From an uncultured Caryophanales bacterium (GTDB taxonomy: Bacteria > Bacillota_I > Bacilli_A > RF39 > UBA660): a DNA stretch of 22,793 nt. The DNA lies in contig CAMSXY010000004.1 of the NCBI GenBank assembly GCA_947065955.1, positions 1-22,793 on the forward strand, given 5' to 3'. The position numbers were made by a program, and so were the translations under genes. Positions 1 through 6,941 of the stretch are shown piece by piece (position 1 is the first letter of the stretch; every line of letters starts with the position of its first letter). Below the pieces are notes generated by a model, which was not told the origin of the DNA, made no database searches, and saw only the letters and a list, made by a program, of their open reading frames with translations.

Positions 1-44
1 CACAAGGATGAACACTCTTTCCCTACACGACGCTCTTCCGATCT
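1..44 (+). other. Illumina P5-side sequencing adapter with i5 index (artefact)
   Basis: Positions 12-44 match exactly the 33-base TruSeq read-1 adapter, which begins ACACTCTTTCCC and ends CTCTTCCGATCT. Positions 1-3 (CAC) fit the last bases of the P5 arm, and positions 4-11 (AAGGATGA) sit where the 8-base i5 index belongs. Genomic sequence starts at 45. This is library DNA left on the contig end, not biology, and any protein translated through it is false. Confidence 0.97.
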
Positions 45-323
45 TTTCAAAATGATAACATTTAAAAATGGATAAAATATTCCTAAAGTTAGCCCAATAA
101 TAGGCAAAGTCAAAAGAAATAAAATAGGCTTAATCGTTTTATTTAAAACATAAATCAGTATAGATGCTAAAAAGCCCCATATTCCATAGTACGAAGAATC
201 TATATAAAGTACTTTTGGAAATAAAATAGTTGCTGTAATAAGGACAAGTGTATAGCCTATCATTTGAAAAAACCACGCAAACCATTTTAAGTAAGGTCTT
301 TTTTTCTGTTCTATTACTTCCAT
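45..323 (-). CDS. PF04020-type holin-like small membrane protein, 3' end cut off by the adapter
   Basis: A reading frame starts at ATG 323 behind an AAGGTGAT ribosome binding site and stays open for 93 codons until the adapter. It has a short charged N-terminus (MEVIEQKKRPYLKW) and then three strongly hydrophobic segments. The last contains LNKTIKPILFLLTLP followed by IGLTLGIFYP, the pattern of the 'phage holin family' PF04020 typified by B. subtilis YvlD. That family is chromosomal membrane protein of unclear role; the holin name comes from similarity, and lysis is not implied. It starts 16 bases after the radical-SAM gene, so it is probably third in the uvrB operon. From memory, yvlD also lies near uvrBA in B. 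subtilis. The C-terminus is missing. Confidence 0.72.
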
Positions 324-339
324 AGCATCACCTTCTATA

Positions 340-1200
340 TTATACCATATTTGTATTATTTTTCCAACTTTCCCTTTTTTTCCTTACGGATAGATGAAAA
401 GAACACCTTTTACAAAGTTCTTCTTTTAAAATGTTATTTTGAAAACTTTTAATTAAATCTGTTGTTCGGACACATTTTAAAATACTTTCTAAATCTTGTT
501 CCAATAAATTACCAAGTTCTATAATACCTTCTGCATCTAAACAACAAGGAACAACTTTTCCATCGGATAAAATAGCTATTTGATCTTTTAAGGCATAGCA
601 AAATCCTGTATTTCCTATTTTTTCATTGTTTAAAGAAGGCCAAATAAATTCTTCTTGTTTATTAATATATAATCGTTCTTTTAATTTTATATTCTGTTTT
701 TCTTCTTCATATGAATAATACTGTTTTATTTTTTCTAAAAAAAGATGGTCTTTTGGCTTCATTTTTCCTTGGTTCATAATCCAAAAACGATATACAATAT
801 TCATGTAAGTTTCTTTTAAAAGATTTTCTACTACTACTATTATATTTTCTAATTCTTCTTTACTTTCTATGGAATGTAAAGATATGTTGAGTTGACGTAT
901 ACAAGAATATTTTTTTAAAATTCCCTCTTTCTTTTTAAGTAAACTCCCATTGGTTGTAATATTAACTTTTATTTCATTTTTTTCACACAAAGAAAGAATT
1001 TCTTCAAATTTTGTATGAAGAAGGGGTTCTCCTTTTACATGAAGATAAACATATTCTGTATAAGGTTTTATCTGTTTTAAAACTCTTTCAAATTCCTTCA
1101 CTGTCATCTCTTTTAAAGGACGATTTGTTTTGGAACAAAAAGAACAACTTTTATTACAAATATTTGTAATTTCAATATATACTTTTTTAAACTTTTTCAT
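340..1200 (-). CDS. radical SAM / SPASM-like domain protein
   Basis: The 286-residue protein carries the radical SAM cluster motif CxxxCxxC at C15, C19 and C22, which binds the [4Fe-4S] cluster that cleaves S-adenosylmethionine. A GEP motif at 57-59 and the strand ITTNGSLL at 81-88 fit the partial TIM barrel. The C-terminal part has C201, then C219-C220 in a VVPCCLD context, then C263 and C266. This is the layout of a SPASM or twitch auxiliary-cluster domain, as in peptide- or protein-modifying maturases. No substrate peptide is visible nearby, so the reaction is unknown. Its ATG overlaps the uvrB stop by four bases (ATGA), which implies translational coupling with uvrB. The holin-like gene follows after 16 bases. 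Cytosolic. Confidence 0.85.
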   Translation of the reverse strand: MKKFKKVYIEITNICNKSCSFCSKTNRPLKEMTVKEFERVLKQIKPYTEYVYLHVKGEPLLHTKFEEILSLCEKNEIKVNITTNGSLLKKKEGILKKYSCIRQLNISLHSIESKEELENIIVVVENLLKETYMNIVYRFWIMNQGKMKPKDHLFLEKIKQYYSYEEEKQNIKLKERLYINKQEEFIWPSLNNEKIGNTGFCYALKDQIAILSDGKVVPCCLDAEGIIELGNLLEQDLESILKCVRTTDLIKSFQNNILKEELCKRCSFHLSVRKKRESWKNNTNMV

Positions 1201-3149
1201 TTTTGACCTTTTAATTCAAAAAGAATATCACGAAGTTCCATTGCTCTTTCAAAATCGAGATTTTTGGCAGCTTTTTTCATTTCATCTTCAATATTTAAAA
1301 GTAAAACTTTCTTTTCTTTAGGGCTCATACTTGTCTTTTGTTTATCTTCGATGGCTTTATTGTTCGTAATTAATTCTCGTATTTCTTTTTTGATAGTAGT
1401 AGGAACAATTCCATGCTTTTCATTATATTCTTCTTGAATTTTCCTTCTTCTTTTAGTTTCTTCTATGGCAAAATTCATAGCATCGCTTATTTTATCTGCA
1501 TACATAATAACTCTTCCATGTTCGTTTCGGGCAGCTCTTCCAATTGTTTGAATTAAACTTCTTTCACTTCTTAAGAATCCTTGTTTATCGGCATCCATAA
1601 TAGCTATTAAACTTACTTCTGGTATATCTAATCCTTCTCTTAATAAGTTGATACCTACTACTGCATCGTAATTTCCAAGACGAAGATCCCTTATGATCTG
1701 CATTCTTTCTAAGGTTTTTATTTCACTGTGTAAGTAAGCTACTTTTATATTTAATTTTTTTAAATATTCTGTTAATTCTTCCGCCATACGTATTGTTAAG
1801 GTTGTAATTAAAATTCTTTCACCATTTGAAATGGTTGTATGAATTTGTTCTATTAAATCATCCATTTGATTTTCCGTTTTTTTGACTTCGATTGTAGGAT
1901 CTAAAAGACCTGTTGGGCGGATAATTTGTTCTGCCATATCATGGTTGGAAGCTCCAAGTTCGTAATCTCCTGGAGTAGCGGAAACATAAATCGCATTTTT
2001 TATTTTTACTTCAAATTCTTCAAAAAATAAAGGTCGATTGTCTAAAGCACTAGGAAGACGAAATCCATAATTTACGAGGACTTCTTTTCGAGCTCTATCC
2101 CCATTATACATTCCTCGAACTTGGGGAATTGTTACATGGGATTCGTCTACAACTAAAAGAAAATCTTCTCCAAAAAAATCAATTAAAGTAGTAGGGGTTT
2201 CTCCTGCTTGTTTGAGCGCTAAATGGCGAGAATAATTTTCTACACCACGACAAATTCCTGTTTCCAGAAGCATTTCTATATCATAATTTGTACGTTCTTT
2301 TAAGCGTTGATACTCTAATAATTTATTATCGTTTTTGAATTTTTCAAGTTGTTGTTCTAATTCTTCCTGAATATTTTTCACGGCAATCTTTATTTTATCG
2401 TTGCTTGTTACAAAGTGACTTGCTGGAAATAAACTGATTGTTTTTTTACTTTTCAAAATAGCCCCAGTAACAAGATCATACTCACTGATCTTTTCGATTT
2501 CATCTCCAAAAAAATCTACGCGTATTCCTTTTCCATGATCGTTAATAGGCAGAATTTCTAAAAGATCTCCTTTGGCACGAAATGTTCCCCTTTTTAATTC
2601 GATATTATTTCTCTCATAAAGCATATCAACTAACTTTAACATAACTTCATCTCTTTCGATGGTATCTCCAACCGTTAAAGTTAACATTTTACTTTTATAA
2701 TCTTCAATTTCTCCAATACCATAAATACAAGAAACAGAAGATACCACAATAACATCTTTATGATTCAATAAAGAAGCCGTCGCTGCATGACGCAATTCAT
2801 CAATTTCGTCATTGATAGACGCATCTTTTTCTATGTAAGTATCAGAAGAAGCAACATAAGCTTCTGGTTGATAATAATCGTAATAACTAACAAAATATTC
2901 TACATGATTTTCTGGAAATAACTCTTTTAATTCCCCATAAAGTTGTCCTGCAAGGGTTTTATTATGCGCTAAAACTAATGTAGGTTTATTGACTTGTGTA
3001 ATTACATTAGCAATCGTGAAGGTTTTTCCAGTTCCTGTTGCACCAAGAAGAACTTGGTGTTTTTTTCCTTCTTTAATTCCATTGACTAATTTTTCGATTG
3101 CCTTTGGTTGATCTCCACTTGGTTCATATTTTGATACTAATTTGAACAT
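1197..3149 (-). CDS. uvrB: UvrABC excinuclease subunit B
   Basis: UvrB is the damage-verifying helicase-like subunit of nucleotide excision repair: it is loaded by UvrA and recruits UvrC for incision. Visible features, numbered from the chosen start, are Walker A GATGTGKT (36-43), the damage-probing beta-hairpin region beginning YYDYYQPEAYV, the DESH Walker B box, the QTIGRAARN helicase motif VI and a C-terminal UVR motif (EDEMKKAAKNLDFERAMELR) that contacts UvrC. I chose ATG 3149 (650 residues). The frame is open five codons further to 3164, but those codons contain the AGGAGG ribosome binding site for 3149. The stop overlaps the radical-SAM start. A degenerate copy of the first 90-odd codons and upstream region lies at 5808-6265. 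Confidence 0.97.
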   Translation of the reverse strand: MFKLVSKYEPSGDQPKAIEKLVNGIKEGKKHQVLLGATGTGKTFTIANVITQVNKPTLVLAHNKTLAGQLYGELKELFPENHVEYFVSYYDYYQPEAYVASSDTYIEKDASINDEIDELRHAATASLLNHKDVIVVSSVSCIYGIGEIEDYKSKMLTLTVGDTIERDEVMLKLVDMLYERNNIELKRGTFRAKGDLLEILPINDHGKGIRVDFFGDEIEKISEYDLVTGAILKSKKTISLFPASHFVTSNDKIKIAVKNIQEELEQQLEKFKNDNKLLEYQRLKERTNYDIEMLLETGICRGVENYSRHLALKQAGETPTTLIDFFGEDFLLVVDESHVTIPQVRGMYNGDRARKEVLVNYGFRLPSALDNRPLFFEEFEVKIKNAIYVSATPGDYELGASNHDMAEQIIRPTGLLDPTIEVKKTENQMDDLIEQIHTTISNGERILITTLTIRMAEELTEYLKKLNIKVAYLHSEIKTLERMQIIRDLRLGNYDAVVGINLLREGLDIPEVSLIAIMDADKQGFLRSERSLIQTIGRAARNEHGRVIMYADKISDAMNFAIEETKRRRKIQEEYNEKHGIVPTTIKKEIRELITNNKAIEDKQKTSMSPKEKKVLLLNIEDEMKKAAKNLDFERAMELRDILFELKGQK

Positions 3150-3187
3150 ATTATTCCTCCTCATTACAACTACTATTAACCTGAAAA

Positions 3188-3246
3188 TTCGTGTCCTAAC
3201 TCGTTTTTCAAGTTCAAAAAATCTGACTTTTTTGCTTGGACACGAA
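3188..3246 (-). promoter_or_regulatory. inverted repeat in the uvrB leader, possible RNA hairpin or operator
   Basis: A perfect 9-base inverted repeat, TTCGTGTCC (3188-3196) and GGACACGAA (3238-3246), is separated by 41 bases, between the possible uvrB promoter and its ribosome binding site. The displaced copy at 6114-6170 keeps a weaker version in the same place. It could be the stem of a leader RNA or a protein site. It does not match the LexA/DinR box pattern I know. Confidence 0.4.
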
Positions 3247-3257
3247 GTCGGTCACAA

Positions 3258-3285
3258 ATTTTATTTTCTAGACTAAATAATACAA
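3258..3285 (-). promoter_or_regulatory. possible uvrB promoter
   Basis: Read on the minus strand, TTGTAT (3285-3280), a 16-base spacer and TAAAAT (3263-3258) lie about 110 bases before the uvrB start. The match to the vegetative consensus is moderate, and in DNA this AT-rich such matches are easy to find by chance. Confidence 0.3.
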
Positions 3286-3407
3286 GATAATATTAAACAT
3301 CGTTTTCGTTATATAATTCTATCATTTCTAGTACATAAAAACAAGGCTGTCACTAAAATTGCTTTTTTTATGAGCAATTACGATAAATTTGTAACAGTGA
3401 GGGGGAA

Positions 3408-3435
3408 TTGTACACTTTTTTTTACTGATTATAAT
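3408..3435 (+). promoter_or_regulatory. possible promoter of the plus-strand 119-residue gene
   Basis: TTGTAC (3408-3413), a 16-base spacer and a perfect TATAAT (3430-3435) point toward the gene at 3600. The -35 match is weak, the -10 exact. A perfect 14-base palindrome AACTATTAATAGTT at 3459-3472 lies about 20 bases after the predicted transcript start, where a repressor could bind. A strong AAGGAGT at 3522 is followed by a possible 10-codon leader peptide starting GTG at 3541. Confidence 0.35.
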
Positions 3436-3599
3436 AGACTATTTACATAAACATGATAAACTATTAATAGTTGAATTAGATTAGGTTCTATAAAAAAATA
3501 TTTGAAACTATTTTATGTTGAAAGGAGTCTTAGTCTGAAAGTGATCTACATTTCATGGCTATGTGTGCCTTGAACGAAGTGAAAAAAATGGAGGTTTTT

Positions 3600-3959
3600 A
3601 TGGAAGATATCGAAATAACAAAAAAGAAAGTCCTAGAAGATACGCTAGAATTTTATTCAATCGAAAAAATTGTTAGTACCTCTGAAAAAAAATTTTTAAA
3701 AATAATTTTAAAACCTAAACAATGTTATGGAAAAGAAAAAGAATATAAACTTGCTAAAAATAAATTTGAAAAATCACACATTGCAATTATGATTTATTCC
3801 ATAAATAGTAAATCGATTAGAAAAGTTCTTGGTATAGTATCCGATGGAAAGTTTATTTCTAGCACTGATTCAGATTCAAGTGAAATGTGCAACTCAGTAA
3901 TTGAAGCAAAAGAAAATGCTAAACCTTATTATATTCCAACAAAGCACTTATTTTTATAA
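3600..3959 (+). CDS. unknown protein, 119 residues, the only plus-strand gene
   Basis: I do not recognise this protein. The start at ATG 3600 is set by a GGAGG at 3590-3594 with a five-base spacer; the upstream in-frame ATGs at 3555, 3561 and 3588 lack this. The product is lysine-rich (MEDIEITKKKVLEDTLEF at the start), without signal peptide or membrane segment. It has a central beta-rich stretch (KFLKIILKPKQ, HIAIMIYSI, LGIVSDGKFISS) and an acidic serine patch (STDSDSSE) before the tail. It looks like a small cytosolic alpha/beta protein. It lies inside the accessory DNA bounded by the two uvrB 5' copies and runs against every other gene in the window, which suggests it came with that DNA. 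Confidence 0.6.
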   Translation: MEDIEITKKKVLEDTLEFYSIEKIVSTSEKKFLKIILKPKQCYGKEKEYKLAKNKFEKSHIAIMIYSINSKSIRKVLGIVSDGKFISSTDSDSSEMCNSVIEAKENAKPYYIPTKHLFL

Positions 3960-3961
3960 GT

Positions 3962-3988
3962 AAATAAACATTAAATTTATGTTTATTT
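3962..3988. terminator. AT-rich inverted repeat between convergent genes, possible bidirectional terminator
   Basis: AAATAAACAT (3962-3971) and ATGTTTATTT (3979-3988) form a perfect 10-base stem with a 7-base loop directly after the stop of the plus-strand gene and before the end of the kinase pseudogene on the other strand. The stem contains only two G-C pairs at most and has no separate long T run, so it would be a weak terminator. Confidence 0.4.
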
Positions 3989-4050
3989 ATCGTTTGCTTT
4001 ATGTTCGTATTGGAATTATATTGTTTCTTTCATTTATTTATCTTTAATAA

Positions 4051-4677
4051 TTATTTCTTATATTGCTTCAATACTTTTTGAATGCTTATAGTTCTGGAGC
4101 GAAAAATTAAAATTCTTACAATATCAAAAAGTGGTGTTAAATAAAGTGCCCATTTGGATATTCTATAAACCACCAATTTGTGGCATCTCTATCTACTTGT
4201 CCAATCAATATGTCAAAAATGAACATATTAACAATTTTTTGCATAACTTTACTAACTACATTTTGATAGTCTAGATTTCTATCATAATATTCTTCTAAAG
4301 TAATCCAAATATCTTCTAAATTATTTAGATATATATTGCATTTTGATATAAGACCTTTAAAACCACATACGCTTGCTAAGTTATAATTAACATGAGGAAT
4401 AAATAAATCATCTGCTATCTCGCAAGCCACTAATTCATTATATGGACTTACTCTAAAAGGTTCTCGAGGATAATCATATTTATAAAAATATTCTATTTCA
4501 TTATATTTAAAACTAATTGCGTATAGAGTTATTAATACTTTCAATATTAATCTTTTTATTATTTTTTAAAACCCCTACTAATTCCTCAAAACTTGCTATA
4601 GGTAGCAGTTCTAGTATCTAATCAAGATTTATATATCGTTTATCTCTATTGGCTGTTTCTAGAATCACTGATTTCAT
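4051..4677 (-). pseudogene. HipA-like serine/threonine kinase remnant
   Basis: An ATG at 4677 behind GGAGAG opens MKSVILETANRDKRYINLD, then hits a TAG and further frame changes. The longest intact piece (4137-4544, TTG-initiated) contains EYFYKYD with the presumed ATP-binding lysine, YNELVACEIADDLFIPHV, and the catalytic-loop pattern IFDILIGQVDRDATNWWF, matching the D-R-x-x-x-N of HipA/CtkA-type kinases. After its stop another frame continues with LTPLFDIVRIL, the equivalent of the metal-binding PLFDxGR segment. At least one nonsense change and two frame changes are therefore needed, and the C-terminus is short, so it is not functional as read. It follows the KilA-N gene by 15 bases on the same strand, where it once formed a two-gene unit. 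Confidence 0.7.
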
Positions 4678-4692
4678 AATAGCTCTCCGATA

Positions 4693-5586
4693 TCACTTGT
4701 TTTCTATTAAAATCTTATTATCTTCATTATTTATTTGCTCTTGTAAAATTTCTAGTTCTTTAATACCTTTATTATTCCTTAATATTTCCATTTGATTTCT
4801 AGCAGATTCATTCAGTTTTATTAATCTTTCTCTTTGATTCATACCTAGTTTAATAAATTCTGCATTTGAATTTTCTAAATTATTAAGTATTACTAAATGA
4901 AGTAAATCTGTATAATCTCTTATATTCCCTTCAATAGCTAATTCTGGATTTTCTTCTCTCCACTCTTTTGCAGTCATTCCAAATAGCGCAACATTTAAAA
5001 CATCAGTTTCTTCTGCATATATGAATCTCTTTTGTTTTTCAGTTAATATAGGTACTATATAATTTTTAATGGCATCTGTATGAACTATATAATTCGCTTT
5101 AGCTAAAATTCGATTAGCATGCCATTCTATCTTTTCTTGATAAGCTTCATTTTTCTTTAATCGCTCAAATTCTGTAATTAAATATAATTTAAATTCAGGA
5201 CTTAACCAACTTGCAAATTCAAAAGCTATATCAGGATGAGCAAAAGTACCACCATCATATCTTCCAGATTTTGAAATAACACCAATAGCATTAGTTTCTT
5301 TTATCCATTTTTGTGGGGACATTTTAAATCTATTACTACCAGCTTCACTTTTAAAGGTAGCGAATTCGCCCCCTTTAAAATTTTCATTATTTATACTTTC
5401 CCATAATCCTAAATAAGATATAACTTCTTTGCTTCTCATCCAATCTCTAATTGGAAGTCTTGGTTCTTCGCTATCCGCATACCGTGCTAAATCAGTTAAA
5501 GAAATATAATCTACATCTCCAACTCTCATTATTCCAACTTTATTATTGTTAACATCTAATTCTGTTTTAACTAAGTCCTTTTTCAT
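4693..5586 (-). CDS. KilA-N domain DNA-binding protein
   Basis: The 297-residue protein has an intact KilA-N domain at about residues 25-145: YISLTDLARYA, WMRSKEVISYLGLWE, FKMSPQKWIKETNAIG, then SGRYDGGTFAHPDIAFEFAS and WLSPEFKLYLITEFERLK. KilA-N is a DNA-binding fold common in phage antirepressors and in chromosomal copies in gut bacteria. Residues 150-297 are helical and charged, of unknown function. A ribosome binding site AAAGGA precedes ATG 5586 by nine bases. The gene ends 15 bases before the HipA-like kinase remnant. In HipBA modules the kinase follows a DNA-binding antitoxin, so this protein could have controlled the kinase gene; that is inference. It lies in the accessory DNA between the two uvrB 5' copies. 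Confidence 0.85.
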   Translation of the reverse strand: MKKDLVKTELDVNNNKVGIMRVGDVDYISLTDLARYADSEEPRLPIRDWMRSKEVISYLGLWESINNENFKGGEFATFKSEAGSNRFKMSPQKWIKETNAIGVISKSGRYDGGTFAHPDIAFEFASWLSPEFKLYLITEFERLKKNEAYQEKIEWHANRILAKANYIVHTDAIKNYIVPILTEKQKRFIYAEETDVLNVALFGMTAKEWREENPELAIEGNIRDYTDLLHLVILNNLENSNAEFIKLGMNQRERLIKLNESARNQMEILRNNKGIKELEILQEQINNEDNKILIENK

Positions 5587-5659
5587 GCATAAATATCCTT
5601 TCGTGTCTTTAAATACTTCTAATATATTTCAAATCGAATTTTATTACTTTTTCTCCAAC

Positions 5660-5685
5660 ATTATATGAGATGAATCAAAATCAAA
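5660..5685 (-). promoter_or_regulatory. possible KilA-N gene promoter
   Basis: A perfect TATAAT on the minus strand (5665-5660) lies about 75 bases before the start codon, with a weak TTTTGA 15 bases upstream as -35. The rest of 5587-5807 holds no gene that I can see. Confidence 0.3.
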
Positions 5686-5807
5686 ATAAGTCACAAATTT
5701 ATATTTTTTATTTAGTATTATTTTATCCGTATAATATTACTTTGTCCACAAATATTGAACTAAATAACATAAAAAAGCACTAAATAACACAAGTTTTAGA
5801 TGTGTGG

Positions 5808-6076
5808 TCATAATAAGACACAAAATATTCTACATGATTTTCTGGAAATAACTCTTTTAATTCTCCATAAAGTTGTCCCGCAAGGGTTTTATTATGCACT
5901 AAAACTAATGTAGGTTTATTGACTTGTGTAATTATTAACAATCGTGAACGTTTTTCTGGTTCCTGTTGCACCAAGAAGAACTTAGTGTTTTTTTCCTCCT
6001 TTAATTCTATTGACTAATTTTTCGATTACCTTTGGTTGATCTTTACTTGGTCATATTTTGATACTAATTTAAACAT
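5808..6076 (-). pseudogene. uvrB: truncated duplicate of the uvrB 5' end
   Basis: This is a degenerate second copy of the first 90-odd codons of uvrB in the same orientation. It keeps a GGAGG ribosome binding site and ATG (6076-6074), then MFKLVSKYD, then loses frame through several small deletions. The best preserved part encodes ITQVNKPTLVLVHNKTLAGQ and continues to VEYFVSYYD, where similarity to uvrB stops (about 5808, matching about 2870 in the intact gene). Over roughly 125 bases nearest that edge (about 5818-5940) I count three substitutions against 2878-3000; farther into the gene, differences and indels rise. The similarity continues upstream of the ATG to about 6265. Free-standing, it encodes nothing complete. 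Confidence 0.9.
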
Positions 6077-6265
6077 TTTGTCCTCCTTGTTATGACTGCA
6101 TTCGATCAGAATATTTGTGTTCTAACTAATTTTTCATGTTTCAAAATCTCTCTTTTTGCTTAAATACAAATGCCTGCAACAGATTTATTTAATAACACTA
6201 AAGGTTATACATCGATTTCTAATAATATATTTTAACATTTATTTTAAAACAAAACAAGGAATGCA
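5808..6265. repeat. direct repeat, copy B (displaced uvrB 5' end and upstream region)
   Basis: Partner of 2870-3360. Coding-derived sequence is about 90% or more identical by eye, and upstream non-coding sequence clearly less. The two copies bracket about 2.5 kb carrying the plus-strand unknown gene, the kinase remnant and the KilA-N gene. No recombinase gene is visible inside. Confidence 0.8.
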
Positions 6266-6276
6266 CTATACATTCC
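6258..6276 (-). terminator. rho-independent terminator of the small minus-strand unit
   Basis: On the minus strand GGAATG, a 7-base loop and CATTCC (one extra A-T pair outside) are followed by TTGTTTTGTTTT. It lies just after the 61-codon frame at 6284-6469. Confidence 0.6.
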
Positions 6277-6283
6277 TATGATT

Positions 6284-6469
6284 CTAAATTTTCTTAGAAT
6301 TTACTAAACAGTTTGTTCTTATTTTATTAATAAAAGAAAGTTTCTCATCTAACCTGAAATCTTTACTTTCAATTAAATAACTTTCAATTTTTTCTAGAAA
6401 TTGTTCAAAAAGTTCTGTAAATGATAATTTTAGACTTAATAATACTTGCATTTTTTTGCCTAATTGCAT
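6284..6469 (-). CDS. small unknown frame (61 residues), real gene status doubtful
   Basis: I do not recognise this product. It begins MQLGKKMQVLLSLK and is a helical, charged protein with a pattern suited to a short coiled or helical bundle (FTELFEQFLEKIESYL). The ATG has no convincing ribosome binding site. In its favour, an extended -10 sequence (TGTTATAAT, minus strand, hexamer at 6515-6510) lies about 40 bases upstream and a good terminator follows the stop, so a transcript of roughly 250 bases is likely. That transcript could be a small messenger or a non-coding RNA. The frame could also be the tail of a decayed gene, since it stays open for seven codons upstream of the ATG. Confidence 0.35.
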   Translation of the reverse strand: MQLGKKMQVLLSLKLSFTELFEQFLEKIESYLIESKDFRLDEKLSFINKIRTNCLVNSKKI

Positions 6470-6509
6470 TCCACATTGATAATACAGATTTTAATACGCC
6501 TTATAATTT

Positions 6510-6518
6510 ATTATAACA
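6510..6518 (-). promoter_or_regulatory. extended -10 promoter element
   Basis: Minus-strand TGTTATAAT (TGnTATAAT form) with hexamer at 6515-6510. No good -35 is visible at normal spacing, which extended -10 promoters can tolerate. It would drive the short unit ending at the terminator 6258-6276. Confidence 0.4.
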
Positions 6519-6599
6519 CATCACCTAAAAATTAAAAATATATCATATAAATTTATTGATTATTACACAATTTGTCTTACTAAAGTTCATAGATATGAA

Positions 6600-6941
6600 C
6601 ACTTACCACAATCGTATTGGTTCGTTTACTATTAACTAATTTTATTTAGTTCTTTTTATTATGATCGAAGAGTTTAATAGGGGACTATAAAGATAAAATT
6701 ATCAGCAAAAAGGAGTTAATAAGCGGTAACAAGGGAAGTATAGAAGAATCATTTGAAATTAGTTATAACATGGATTTATGGGAAAAAAAGAAAAGATATT
6801 TTCAATTTTATTTTTTAATAAGAAAAAAGTTATAAGATTTAAAAATTTATGATTTATATTAACTTTTTTTGCATTAATTGGCATTTAAAAATACATAACA
6901 CTAATATTCTTTTGATATATTTTGCTATGATTTGCTATTAC
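6600..6941. other. gene-free interval with a possible relic
   Basis: No convincing gene. On the plus strand a frame without start runs about 6670-6833 with charged, Lys/Glu-rich sequence (for example DYKDKIISKKELI). This is reminiscent of the coiled-coil tail of large serine recombinases, but too short to assign. The rest is AT-rich sequence without clear hairpins. Confidence 0.3.

Larger units (their letters stand above)
2870..3360. repeat. direct repeat, copy A (intact uvrB 5' end and upstream region)
   Basis: This block matches 5808-6265 in the same orientation. It holds the first uvrB codons, the ribosome binding site, the leader inverted repeat and the promoter region. Similarity fades toward about 3360, where AAAACAAG followed by a related CACTA-containing segment is the last alignable piece. 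Boundaries are approximate because they were read by eye. Confidence 0.8.

Noticed and set aside
3239..5607. GACACGAA (3239) and TTCGTGTC (5600) as terminal inverted repeats of the insert
   Set aside because: Only eight bases match, flanks do not, and the positions disagree with the repeat boundaries.
3251..5700. GTCACAAATTT shared at 3251 and 5690
   Set aside because: Eleven AT-rich bases without extended similarity can recur by chance here.
5780..5974. 64-codon frame resembling UvrB
   Set aside because: It is the surviving frame of the uvrB 5' remnant with unrelated ends, not a gene.
6670..6833. Relic of a large serine recombinase tail
   Set aside because: Only a charged coiled-coil-like stretch without start, catalytic domain or motif; the resemblance is too weak to use as the missing integrase.
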